A DNA stretch of 33,174 nucleotides, from contig NZ_JAGEPF010000060.1 in assembly GCF_017573465.1 (NCBI RefSeq), forward strand, positions 1 through 33,174, written 5' to 3'. Positions 1 through 6,596 of this stretch are shown piece by piece. The position numbers and the translations under genes are program-made. This DNA comes from Actinomadura violacea (GTDB taxonomy: Bacteria; Actinomycetota; Actinomycetes; Streptosporangiales; Streptosporangiaceae). How positions within the stretch are numbered: position 1 is the stretch's first letter; the number at the start of each line of letters is the position of its first letter. A model generated the notes under the pieces. The model did no database searches and had not been told where the DNA came from. It saw nothing but the letters and a program-made list of their open reading frames with translations.

Positions 1-336
1 GATCTGGCCGGGCGCTGTGGACGGGCTTTCCCGTCGGTCACACATCCACAACACGGTCAAGCCACCCCATATTTCGTCAAGCACGCCCCAACACCCGCCC
101 CGACCTGCAAAGACCACCCAAAACCGCGCCCACGCAAGGCCTCAAGCCCAGTCCACCCCAACCCAAAAAAGTTCGAAACGATCTCCAGGAGGCTGACCAG
201 ACGGGCACCGCAGGGCTCTCTCAGGCGCGATGGGATAGGCGCTCAGCGGCCCCCGGTGGGCAACGGCGGGCCTTCGTCAGGACGGGCCGTGGCAGCCCCG
301 AGGGCGCCCCTGGCGGGTCGGAGCAGGGCCTGGTTC
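1..336. other. Intergenic region, C-rich and G-poor, no gene seen
   Basis: I see no credible coding sequence here. Positions 20-35 hold a short hairpin (6-bp GACGGG/CCCGTC stem, four-base loop). It is followed by a stretch that is strikingly C-rich and G-poor on the + strand: by hand count of 61-180, about 55 C against 18 G. A small hairpin followed by a C-rich, G-poor, unstructured tract is what a Rho-dependent terminator for a rightward gene outside the window would look like; that is inference. Positions 180-336 lie downstream of the leftward gene that ends at 337, and I see no strong terminator hairpin there. Confidence 0.5.
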
Positions 337-1785
337 CTAGTGTTCGAGGATGGCGGAGAGTGTGGCGTCGGCGGCCTGATCGGCGGTGCCGGCGCCGGGG
401 ACGGTGCTGTTCCATCTTTCGGCGAAGGTGTCCGCGGTCTCGCGGAACGCCTGCTTCAAGGCCGGGCCGGACAGCACTCCGGCGACCGCGACCAGATGAC
501 GCGCCCAGGCGCGTCCTTCGACGGCGGCGGTGATCGCCACCGTCCATTGCCCGTCCTCGTCGGCGACGCGCTCGACGGCGAGGGTCGCCCCGCCTACCGG
601 GATCTCGACGGTGCCGGTGAGCAGTGAGCCCGTGCTCCACCAGCGCTGGAGGTCCGCTTCGGCCGCCGCCATGACGGGGATGCCGCTCGTGGACGTATCG
701 GTGAACCCGGCGCGGACGAGGGTGGGTCTGCGGGCGCTGTCGATCTCGACCCACCCGGCCTGCGCATCGTCCGGTCTGGCGAACTCGATGCGGTTCGGCC
801 CGTCGAGCTCCCACGCCGTGACGTGCAGATCAAGTGGCTTGCGCTTGTCCTTGGAGGTGGAGGACGGCGGGGCGAAGGTGATGCGGTACCTGGTGCCCGG
901 CCTGATGTGCTTCCCCTTGAGAAGCCGCACGTCGTAGGTGCTCTCAGGGCTCTTGAAGAGGTGGCGCTTGTCGAAGACCAGCCCCTCGGTTCCCTGGTGG
1001 AGTTCGGCCACATACGTCTCGGCCCATTCGCGGGGCACGGCCTTGAGGGAGATCCGGTGCTCGAACTCGAGACGCTCTTGCAGGCCACGTTTCGCCATGC
1101 GGGGCACCTCGGCGTTCCAGGCGGTCGCCGCCTGAGCGAGGCCCTCGTCCAGCTTGCGCAGGATGCGGGCCCGGTTGGCGGCGAGCCACACCGCCGCGAG
1201 AGGACGGAGGAGGGAGCGTCCACCGAGCCGCGTCGTGGTCCGGACGGACCAGCGTCCACGCTTGCCCTTGCCCCGTGCGATCCGCACTTCGGCGATGGCG
1301 AACCGGTGCACGACCCGCAGGGAGAGCGGGGGCGTCTTGGCGCCGGGCGCGGACCACCATTCCTCGGCGCGCAGGTGCCCCTCCCACCGCACGCGCCGCA
1401 ATCCGCGGAACGGCTTCGGCCCCTGGTAGTCGCCGGTGATGCGGACGGAATGAAGCCGTCGTCCGGACATGCGCAGGTCCAGCCGCAGGTTGACCGTATG
1501 ACCACCGGAGACGCCCGTGACCTCGATGCGCGACCCGCCGTCCCGGTCCCAGGCGGGGACGTGCACGTCGATGGTCAGCCCGTCCTCTTCCCCTCGGTAG
1601 CGGGCTCCGGCGGCGAGGTGCCGTCCCTCCACCAGCCGCACGCCGTCGATGATCTCGTCCCCGAACTCGAAGCCGCTCTCGGTGATCGGCGCCTCCTCCA
1701 CCGCGTCCAGCAGCGCGCCCACCACCTGGTCCAGCAGCTCGCGGGGAAACGGAGCGACCTCAACATCACGTCGATAACGGCCCAT
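337..1785 (-). CDS. Hypothetical protein with two tandem copies of a ~200-residue SRPBCC-like domain
   Basis: The 482-residue product matches no family I can name with certainty. It clearly repeats itself. The first half has VRLVEGRHLAAGARYR, then DVHVPAWDRDGGSRIEV, a WW near residue 140, and a helix ending in TAWNAEVPRMA. The second half has VRLLKGKHIRPGTRYR, then DLHVTAWELDGPNRIEF, RWW, and a helix ending in ERWNSTVPGAG. Alternating strands closed by a long C-terminal helix suggest an SRPBCC/START-like fold in each half, which is inference. No signal peptide or membrane segment is visible, so it is probably cytoplasmic. I chose the ATG at 1785, with a GAGAG stretch about 12 bases upstream; an in-frame ATG at 1827 would add 14 residues. 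It is divergent from the next gene. Confidence 0.75.
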   Translation of the reverse strand: MGRYRRDVEVAPFPRELLDQVVGALLDAVEEAPITESGFEFGDEIIDGVRLVEGRHLAAGARYRGEEDGLTIDVHVPAWDRDGGSRIEVTGVSGGHTVNLRLDLRMSGRRLHSVRITGDYQGPKPFRGLRRVRWEGHLRAEEWWSAPGAKTPPLSLRVVHRFAIAEVRIARGKGKRGRWSVRTTTRLGGRSLLRPLAAVWLAANRARILRKLDEGLAQAATAWNAEVPRMAKRGLQERLEFEHRISLKAVPREWAETYVAELHQGTEGLVFDKRHLFKSPESTYDVRLLKGKHIRPGTRYRITFAPPSSTSKDKRKPLDLHVTAWELDGPNRIEFARPDDAQAGWVEIDSARRPTLVRAGFTDTSTSGIPVMAAAEADLQRWWSTGSLLTGTVEIPVGGATLAVERVADEDGQWTVAITAAVEGRAWARHLVAVAGVLSGPALKQAFRETADTFAERWNSTVPGAGTADQAADATLSAILEH

Positions 1786-1900
1786 ACCGCCGAGTCTCTC
1801 AGCCAGTGGCGGCCCGGTTCCGGCCATCGTGGTTCCGCGCCGTTCTGGTGATCGGCTCGGTGGGTAGCCTCGCGCCCCTGCGCCGGCGCCGGACGTCCCG

Positions 1901-2929
1901 GTGTTTCGGCCGTCCCGTGGCCGCTGGGTCGCCTTGAACGTCCTGCTGGTGGCTTACGTCGCGGTCATCGTGCCCGCTTTCGCCTTCCACGTCCTGTGGC
2001 TCATGCCGCTGTTCGGGCTGCTGCCCCTGGTATTCGTGCAGCTCTTCGCCATGGGACGGGCCGCGCCGTGGGCTCGGACGTGGGTGGACGGGGACGGCGT
2101 GCGCGTGCGGTCCGGCCGCCGCGAGGAGATGATCCCGTGGCAGGAGGTGGCGAAGGTCGCCTTCCTGCCACGCGTCGGGGGCGTGCCCGGATACGAGCTC
2201 TCCCTCACCAGCGTGCGCGGTGGGGTCCGCCGGCTGCCGCATCGCGCACTCTCCCCGTTCGCTCGGCGCCGCCGGATGGCGGCCTTGGTGGACGACGTGC
2301 TCGCGAGGTCCGGCCCGTACCGGTCACGGATCCGAACGTCGGTGCCCGGACCCATCGGCCGGACGGGGCTGGGCATCGCGACCGTGTTCATCGGCGCCGT
2401 CCTGGCCGTGGTCGTGGTGTTCGTCGTCGGCGGGTGGAGCCCGTGGACGCGGCCGTGGTGGCCAGGGCGCACCGAGGCGAGCCGGCTGCCGGACGCGTGC
2501 GGCGTGTTCGACCAGGCCGCACTCGCCCGCGACGTCCCGAACGCGCACGGCCGCGGCGAGGGCGACTCCGGGCGTCCCGATGACCGATCGTGTGCGTGGG
2601 GAGCCGATCGTCCGCCACCGGAGATGAGCGTCCGGCTGGAGCGGACGCGGCGCCAGTACGGCCCAGGCGGGGGCGCCTCGGAGATCGCGCACGGGTTCTT
2701 CGGCGGCCGCGTCGACAAGGACTGCCCGTCGCGCGTCTCCGGCCTCGGTGACGAGGCGTGCACCGGGGTCCGGGACGAGGGGGACGGCTCGCAGCGCGCC
2801 CGCGTCGTCGTCCGGCGAGGGAACGTGCTGGTCACCGTCGACTACCGGGCCGCCGCCCCCGCCGTGCAGGTCTCCGCCGAGGCCCGCCGCCTCGCCGCCC
2901 GCGCCCTGTCGCGGGTCGCCTTCGAGTGA
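1901..2929 (+). CDS. Membrane protein with PH-like domain and extracytoplasmic Cys-containing domain
   Basis: The 342-residue product starts at GTG without a strong ribosome-binding site. Two hydrophobic segments (about 9-31 and 33-50) form a hairpin. A charged segment at about 55-135 (WVDGDGVRVRSGRREEMIPW and following) resembles bacterial PH-like domains. A third membrane helix lies at about 150-176 (GIATVFIGAVLAVVVVFVVG). The C-terminal 150 residues are probably outside the cell and carry four cysteines (DACGVFD, SCAWG, DCPSR, EACTG), enough for two disulfides. The pattern recalls DUF3558-type lipoprotein domains of actinomycetes, though there is no lipobox. The combination suggests an envelope sensor or scaffold. 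The function is unknown, and the domain assignments come from pattern reading only. Confidence 0.8.
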   Translation: MFRPSRGRWVALNVLLVAYVAVIVPAFAFHVLWLMPLFGLLPLVFVQLFAMGRAAPWARTWVDGDGVRVRSGRREEMIPWQEVAKVAFLPRVGGVPGYELSLTSVRGGVRRLPHRALSPFARRRRMAALVDDVLARSGPYRSRIRTSVPGPIGRTGLGIATVFIGAVLAVVVVFVVGGWSPWTRPWWPGRTEASRLPDACGVFDQAALARDVPNAHGRGEGDSGRPDDRSCAWGADRPPPEMSVRLERTRRQYGPGGGASEIAHGFFGGRVDKDCPSRVSGLGDEACTGVRDEGDGSQRARVVVRRGNVLVTVDYRAAAPAVQVSAEARRLAARALSRVAFE

Positions 2930-2930
2930 G

Positions 2931-3175
2931 TCAGCGGGCGGATGACGAGTTCGCGGCCAACATGTCGAGCCGGTGGCCGTTCCATCTCCACAGCGTCTTT
3001 CCCGTGCCGGCGTTCAGGGTCGCGATCGTCGGCTCCTCGGTGACCTCGATGCTGCGCCGACGTTCCCTCCCGGTGTGCACGTCGAAGCCTTGGACGGTGG
3101 CCGGCGCGGGTCGGGCGACGCACACGGTCCGGGCATCGCAGACCGGCGAGGTGGTGCTGAACTCACCGGGGTAGG
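2931..3175 (-). pseudogene. C-terminal remnant of a PQQ-like beta-propeller protein
   Basis: Read leftwards, this frame encodes about 80 residues that look like the end of a propeller protein: SPVCDARTVCVARP, VQGFDVHTGRERRR, then LNAGTGKTLWRWNGH before a stop at 2931. The phrases 'GFDVHTGRERR' and 'NAGTGKTLWRW' match the classic blade signature of PQQ/BamB-like repeats (LDAxTGKxLWxW). No start codon or upstream blades fit: the same frame runs into sequence that is antisense to non-coding DNA, and a terminator and another gene follow at once. I read it as the last blade of a deleted gene. A chance frame is possible but less likely given two successive blade-like motifs. Confidence 0.5.
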
Positions 3176-3197
3176 GCCGTCGGTGCGGCCGGTGGGG

Positions 3198-3233
3198 AGC
3201 GGAGGGGCGGACGGGAGGGACCGCCCCTCCGCT
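3198..3233 (-). terminator. Strong hairpin terminator of the anti-sigma-like gene
   Basis: A perfect 13-bp stem (3198-3210 pairs with 3221-3233) surrounds a 10-base loop, five bases beyond the stop codon of the leftward gene ending at 3239. There is no long T run, which is usual for actinomycete terminators. Confidence 0.7.
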
Positions 3234-3238
3234 GGTCT

Positions 3239-3637
3239 TCAAGCGGTGTCGAGGACGGCGAAGACGACCTTGCCGGTGTTGCCGGCGAGGGGGCGGACGC
3301 CCCAGCAGCGGCAGAACTGGTCGACGATGAACAGGCCCCGTCCGGCCTCGCTGATGGTGTCGGCGCGCTGCATGCAGGGCAGGTCGCAGGTCGCGTCCTG
3401 GACCTCCATCCACAGCGCGCCGTCGTCGGTCCGTCCGATCCGGAACGTCACGTCGTCGTCGGACGCGGACGCGTAGCGCAGGGCGTTGGTGACCAGTTCG
3501 CTGGCCACCAGGCACGGGATGAAGTCGTCCATGTCCCACTGGCCGGTGACCAGCCGCACGAACCGCCGCACCTCCGCGACGACCGCGAGGTCATGCTTCA
3601 CCACCATCTCGTTCTCCCGCCCCGCCGCCTCGTCCAT
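3239..3637 (-). CDS. ATP-binding anti-sigma-factor-like protein (RsbW/SpoIIAB-type HATPase)
   Basis: The 132-residue product is a single GHKL ATPase domain of the serine-kinase anti-sigma type. Visible motifs are the N box (SELVTNALRYA), the region corresponding to G1 (WMEVQDATCDLP) and G2 (EAGRGLFIVDQFCRCWG), ending in GKVVFAVLDTA. G1 is weakly conserved. Four cysteines, including CDLPC and FCRC, are more than usual. The ATG at 3637 is preceded by GAAGAGGG, which favours it over an ATG at 3682 that would overlap the likely operator. It is divergent from an XRE/DUF5753 regulator and its DUF397 partner, the gene order of WhiJ/AbaA-like developmental loci in Streptomyces. By family it should bind a partner protein or sigma factor; its target is unknown. 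Confidence 0.9.
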   Translation of the reverse strand: MDEAAGRENEMVVKHDLAVVAEVRRFVRLVTGQWDMDDFIPCLVASELVTNALRYASASDDDVTFRIGRTDDGALWMEVQDATCDLPCMQRADTISEAGRGLFIVDQFCRCWGVRPLAGNTGKVVFAVLDTA

Positions 3638-3654
3638 GATCCCTCTTCTCACTG

Positions 3655-3674
3655 TGTGTGGCGAACACCACACA
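3655..3674. promoter_or_regulatory. 20-bp palindrome upstream of the ATPase gene
   Basis: TGTGTGG and CCACACA are perfect 7-bp arms separated by six bases, 18 bases upstream of the chosen ATPase start and inside the divergent promoter region. It is a plausible operator for the XRE regulator encoded next door. No binding data exist here. Confidence 0.45.
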
Positions 3675-3700
3675 ATTAGCAAGGTTGCGGCCTAACATGG

Positions 3701-3734
3701 TGTTGCCAAGTCACCTTGGCGACGACTGGCAACA
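3701..3734. promoter_or_regulatory. Nested inverted repeats upstream of the XRE regulator
   Basis: TGTTGCCA (3701-3708) and TGGCAACA (3727-3734) are perfect 8-bp inverted arms separated by 18 bases. Between and overlapping them lies a second dyad, GCCAAG-TCAC-CTTGGC (3705-3720). The position, 45-80 bases before the XRE start, fits an autoregulatory operator. This is inferred from symmetry and position only. Confidence 0.45.
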
Positions 3735-3779
3735 GGTGTGCCCTCCTGGCGAGGTGTCAAGGAAGGAAACTTCGCGCTC

Positions 3780-4589
3780 ATGCCCCCCAAACGGCAACGT
3801 CCCAAGGAGTCTCCCGCGCTGATCGCTTTCGGTGGCCAGATGCGCCGGATGCGCGAGGCGAAGGGCGTCACGCAACAGTCCATCGCTGATCACACGAACA
3901 TCAGTAAGGGGCAGGTGAGCCGCATTGAGAACGGCACCAGGCGTGCCACTCGGTCCTTCGTTGAGAGCGTGGATCGGCTACTCGAAGCCGACGGGGCCCT
4001 GATCAAGCTCTGGGAGGACCTAAACAGAAACGGCCATCCGGTCCCTATCTGGTTCGACTGGCCCAAGATCGAGGCGGACGCGGCAACGCTGGTTTCCTGG
4101 GAGCCCATGCTGATCGCCGGGCTCGTCCAGACCCCGGCTTATGCGTCAGCTCTCCTGCGCGGCAACGAGGAAGCCATAGAGGCGCGGCTCAGCCGCCAGG
4201 ACATCATCAGCGGCAATGAGAAGCGGGTCCCCCCGAACCTTGTCCTCCTGGTCGATGAGCAGGCGCTCTACCGCCCCGTAGGCACACCTGAGACGACCAG
4301 GGGACAACTCGAGCACCTCATCGAGATGAGCATGTTGCCCAACGTCACGGTTCAAGTAGTGTTGGCAAGTGGCGAGCATGACGGCAACATGGGCGCGTTC
4401 GTGGTCGCGACGATGGACGACCGCAGTGAAGTCGCTTATGTCGAGACGGCCATACGAGCGCTCACGACGGACGACCCCACGGACCTGGCAATGCTCACGC
4501 GAACCCTGATCGCGCTTCGCTCCCGGGCGCTCACCGAAGACATGTCGCGCGACCTGATTAGAAAGGTCATGCAGGAGAGATGGACCTGA
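3780..4589 (+). CDS. XRE-family regulator with DUF5753 domain (WhiJ-like)
   Basis: This is a 269-residue DNA-binding regulator. Residues about 15-70 form a helix-turn-helix (MRRMREAKGVTQQSIADHTN and ISKGQVSRIENGTRRATRSF). The remainder is a DUF5753 domain, recognised from VSWEPMLIAGLVQTPAYASA, LVDEQALYRPVG and LPNVTVQVV. Length and order are typical of the WhiJ family, which in Streptomyces works with a small DUF397 partner in control of differentiation. I chose the ATG at 3780, behind AAGGAAGG at a rather long spacing; an in-frame GTG at 3738 would add 14 residues. The stop overlaps the DUF397 start by 10 bases, so the two are translationally coupled. It is likely autoregulated through the dyads at 3655-3734. 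Confidence 0.93.
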   Translation: MPPKRQRPKESPALIAFGGQMRRMREAKGVTQQSIADHTNISKGQVSRIENGTRRATRSFVESVDRLLEADGALIKLWEDLNRNGHPVPIWFDWPKIEADAATLVSWEPMLIAGLVQTPAYASALLRGNEEAIEARLSRQDIISGNEKRVPPNLVLLVDEQALYRPVGTPETTRGQLEHLIEMSMLPNVTVQVVLASGEHDGNMGAFVVATMDDRSEVAYVETAIRALTTDDPTDLAMLTRTLIALRSRALTEDMSRDLIRKVMQERWT

Positions 4590-4768
4590 CAAACGCGAAG
4601 TGGCGCAAGAGCAGCTACACCGGTTCCAATGGCGGCAACTGCGTCGAGTTGGCGGATGCGGCCGGTGCGGTGGCGGTGCGGGACAGCAAGGACCCGAACG
4701 GCCCGGTCCTCCTGGTCACCCGCGCTGCTCTGCGCAGCGCCGTGGACTCCGCCCGCGCGACCCGCTGA
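4580..4768 (+). CDS. DUF397 protein, intact partner of the XRE regulator
   Basis: A 62-residue DUF397 protein with all family landmarks: TNAKWRKSSYTGSNGGNCVE at the start, VRDSKDPNGPVL in the middle, and LLVTRAALRSAVDSARATR at the end. The start ATG lies inside the end of the XRE gene, behind GGAGAG. DUF397 proteins are small cytoplasmic partners of XRE/DUF5753 regulators. They are thought to modulate DNA binding, and the BldB family is related. The 3' end of this gene, together with about 80 bases of its downstream sequence, is the founder-like unit of the decayed repeats that follow. Confidence 0.92.
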   Translation: MDLTNAKWRKSSYTGSNGGNCVELADAAGAVAVRDSKDPNGPVLLVTRAALRSAVDSARATR

Positions 4769-5335
4769 TCCTCCGCAAGCGTCCCCCGCCTTCCACAAGC
4801 CTGAGTCGCGGCGGGCCGTCCGCCGACCCCGTCCCGGATGGCCCGCCGCGCGCCGCCATTTCCTGACGGTTGAGTTCTCATGATCACTCGTACGGCTCTG
4901 CGCAGCGCCGGTGAACTCCGCACCCGCGAGAGGCTGACCGTCCTGCAACCGTCCCCCGGCCTCCCCCAAGCTTGAGTTGCAGCGTCCATCCACCCGATCC
5001 CTCCCGGGCGGCCCGCTGCGCATCGCCAGGCCTCGGACGTCGCGCTCTTCTAGGCACCCGTGCGGCTCTGTGCGGCGCCGCGAACTCTGCCCGCGTGACC
5101 CGCCGGCTTTTCCGCAACCGTCCCAACGCTTCCCGCGAGCCTGAGTCGCAGCGGGTCGTCCACTCGACACCGCTCCGACGGCCCGCCGTGCACTGCCATC
5201 CCAACGGGCGCGTAGTCCTGATCATTCGTGGGCCCTGTGTGCGGTGTGAACTCCGCCCGCGCGACCGCTGACCGTTCGAAAACCGTCCACGGCGTCCCGC
5301 ACTTGGGTTGCGGCGGGCCGTCCACCCCTGCTGAG
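4712..5335 (+). repeat. ~169-bp tandem array of decayed DUF397 3' ends
   Basis: Four units begin at about 4712 (end of the intact gene), 4880, 5050 and 5218, giving periods of 168, 170 and 168 bases. Each contains a version of the DUF397 C-terminal coding sequence (CTGGTCACCCGC, ATGATCACTCGT, CTAGGCACCCGT, CTGATCATTCGT, then GCTCTGCGCAGCGCC-like and CTCCGCCCGCGCGACC-like stretches). A shared non-coding tail follows (CCGCAACCGTCCC, then GAGTCGCAGCGGGCCGTCCA). Only the first is part of an intact gene; the others have lost the N-terminal half and carry stops or indels. No intact gene lies between 4769 and 5600. Confidence 0.8.
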
Positions 5336-5600
5336 GTCGCCTTCCGCGGTCCAGTACGCCCTCGCCTCAGCACACCGACGCCAGGGACTTCCCGGTGTCG
5401 ACCGTGTCGGCCCCGCCCCGGTCTCGCCACCCACCACGCGCCTTCTCTTGGCCGGCCCGGTTGCCTACCGCGTGCAGCATCCAGTCACCCTGCCGCGCCT
5501 TTGGCTCGACGGCTGGCCCGTCGATGTCCGTGGACGCGGGACTTCCGCTGGCCGATATTGGACCCGCGACAGCCGCGCCCTTGCGCATGACACTGGCTGC
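5336..5600. other. Non-coding stretch before the second DUF397 gene
   Basis: I see no credible gene and no clear repeat unit in these 265 bases. The promoter of the DUF397 gene starting at 5601 should lie here, but I cannot pick a convincing -35/-10 pair or ribosome-binding site. Confidence 0.4.
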
Positions 5601-5864
5601 ATGGAGTTGAGTGACCTGACGTGGCGGAAGTCAAAGCGAAGCCTGAACAACGGCGGCGAGTGCGTTGAGCTTGCGGGGCTTGCATGGCGCAAGAGCAATC
5701 ACAGTGCCTCCAACGGCGGGAACTGCGTTGAGTTGGCGGACGCGGCCGGGGCGGTGGCGGATGCGGTGGCGGTGCGGGACAGCAAGGACCCGGACGGTCC
5801 CGTCCTGCTGGTCACCCGCGCGGCGCTCCGCAGCGCCGTGGACTCCGCCCGCGCGACCCGCTGA
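5601..5864 (+). CDS. DUF397 protein with partly duplicated N-terminus
   Basis: An 87-residue product, longer than the usual 60-70. Residues 1-24 (MELSDLTWRKSKRSLNNGGE then CVEL) look like the first third of a DUF397 protein. They are followed by a second, complete copy starting GLAWRKSNHSASNGGNCVEL, with VRDSKDPDGPVLLVTRAALR and ending SARATR. So a partial copy is fused in frame to a full one. The insert AVADAVAVRD also contains a small repeat. The start is the ATG at 5601; no good ribosome-binding site precedes it, so expression is uncertain. No XRE gene accompanies this copy. It appears to be a young duplicate of the 4580 gene, and its central part is the source of the two broken copies downstream. 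Confidence 0.75.
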   Translation: MELSDLTWRKSKRSLNNGGECVELAGLAWRKSNHSASNGGNCVELADAAGAVADAVAVRDSKDPDGPVLLVTRAALRSAVDSARATR

Positions 5865-5931
5865 CCGGCCCGCAATCGTCCCCCGCCTCCCACGAGCCTG
5901 AGCCGCAGCGGGCTGTCCACCCCTGCCGGCT

Positions 5932-5995
5932 CGTTGACTTGCGGCGTGTCGTCCTTAAGAGCGGCGTTATGAGGACGACACGCCGCAAGTCAACG
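5932..5995. repeat. Long perfect hairpin element, copy 1
   Basis: Two 24-base arms (5932-5955 and 5972-5995) are perfectly complementary around a 16-base spacer (5956-5971). The left arm begins CGTTGACTTGCGG and the right arm ends CCGCAAGTCAACG. The element directly precedes a broken DUF397 copy. A segment containing the hairpin and the following sequence (5931-6066) recurs 370 bases later with 3 mismatches in 136 by eye. No transposase is nearby. Confidence 0.9.
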
Positions 5996-5997
5996 CA

Positions 5998-6237
5998 GTG
6001 ATCCGCGAGCGAAGCCTGAACAACGGCGGCGAGTGCGTTGGACTGGCGGGTCTCGTCTGACGCAAAAGCACTCCAAGCGGGGAGATCGGCGGGGAGTGGG
6101 GTGAGTTGGCGGACGCGGCCGGGGCGGTGGCGGACGTGGTGGCGGTGCGGGACAGCAAGGATCCGGACGGTCCCGTTCTCCTGGTCACCCGTGCGGCCCT
6201 GCGCAGCGCCGTCAACTCCGCCCGCGCGACCCACTGA
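5998..6237 (+). pseudogene. DUF397 pseudogene 1, single in-frame stop
   Basis: Starting with a possible GTG just after the hairpin, the frame reads MIRERSLNNGGECVGLAGLV and then hits TGA at 6058-6060. Compared with the intact gene at 5601, that TGA replaces the tryptophan codon of the WRKS motif. After the stop the same frame continues to the natural end at 6237 (VAVRDSKDPDGPVLLVTRAA and so on, ending ARATH). The N-terminal part before RSLNN has been replaced by the hairpin sequence. One nonsense change thus separates it from a readable 79-codon frame. Confidence 0.8.
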
Positions 6238-6301
6238 CGCTCCCGCAACCGTCCCCGCCTCCCGAAAGCCTGATCGTGGTTGGCGGCCGCCTCTGACGGT
6301 T

Positions 6302-6365
6302 CGTTGACTTGCGGCGTGTCGTCCTTAAGAACGGCGTTATGAGGACGACACGCCGCAAGTCAACG
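6302..6365. repeat. Long perfect hairpin element, copy 2
   Basis: The same 24-base arms (6302-6325 and 6342-6365) as the element at 5932, both still perfectly paired. The 16-base loop differs by a single base (G to A at 6331). Two perfect hairpins with identical arms mean either a very recent duplication or selection on the stem. Confidence 0.9.
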
Positions 6366-6367
6366 CA

Positions 6368-6596
6368 GTGACCCGCGAGCGAAGCCTGAACAACGGCGCC
6401 GAGTGCGTTGGACTGGCGGGTCTCGTCTGACGCAAAGCACTCGCAGCGGGAAGGACTGGGGCGAGTTGGCGGACGCGGCCGAGGCGGTGGTGGACATGGT
6501 GGCGGTGCGGGACAGCGAGGACCTGGACGGTCCCGTTCTGTTGGTCACCCGCGCGGCCTGCCCAGCGCCGTGGACTTCGCCCGCGCGACCCGCTGA
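6368..6596 (+). pseudogene. DUF397 pseudogene 2, stop plus frameshifts
   Basis: It has the same structure as the copy at 5998: a possible GTG, MTRERSLNNGAECVGLAGLV, and the same TGA in place of the WRKS tryptophan. It then decays further. One A is missing after the stop (CGCAAAGCAC instead of CGCAAAAGCAC), the middle is shorter, and near the end GCGGCCTGCCCAGC has lost a base relative to GCGGCCCTGCGCAGC. The shared stop shows that inactivation came before the duplication. The conserved tail (AATCGCGGCGGGCCGTCCA) follows. Confidence 0.8.

Noticed and set aside
2931..3539. Complete leftward gene of about 200 codons
   Set aside because: The part beyond about 3175 overlaps the terminator and the anti-sigma-like gene in another frame and has no family features; only the last ~80 codons look like a former gene.
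6058..6060. TGA in the DUF397 copy as recoded tryptophan or selenocysteine
   Set aside because: The second copy has the same TGA plus frameshifts, and no neighbouring gene uses TGA as sense. Simple decay is the better reading.
5932..6365. Hairpin pair as a CRISPR array or as insertion-sequence ends
   Set aside because: There are only two copies 370 bases apart with homologous, not unique, sequence between them. The arms face each other across 16 bases, with no transposase.
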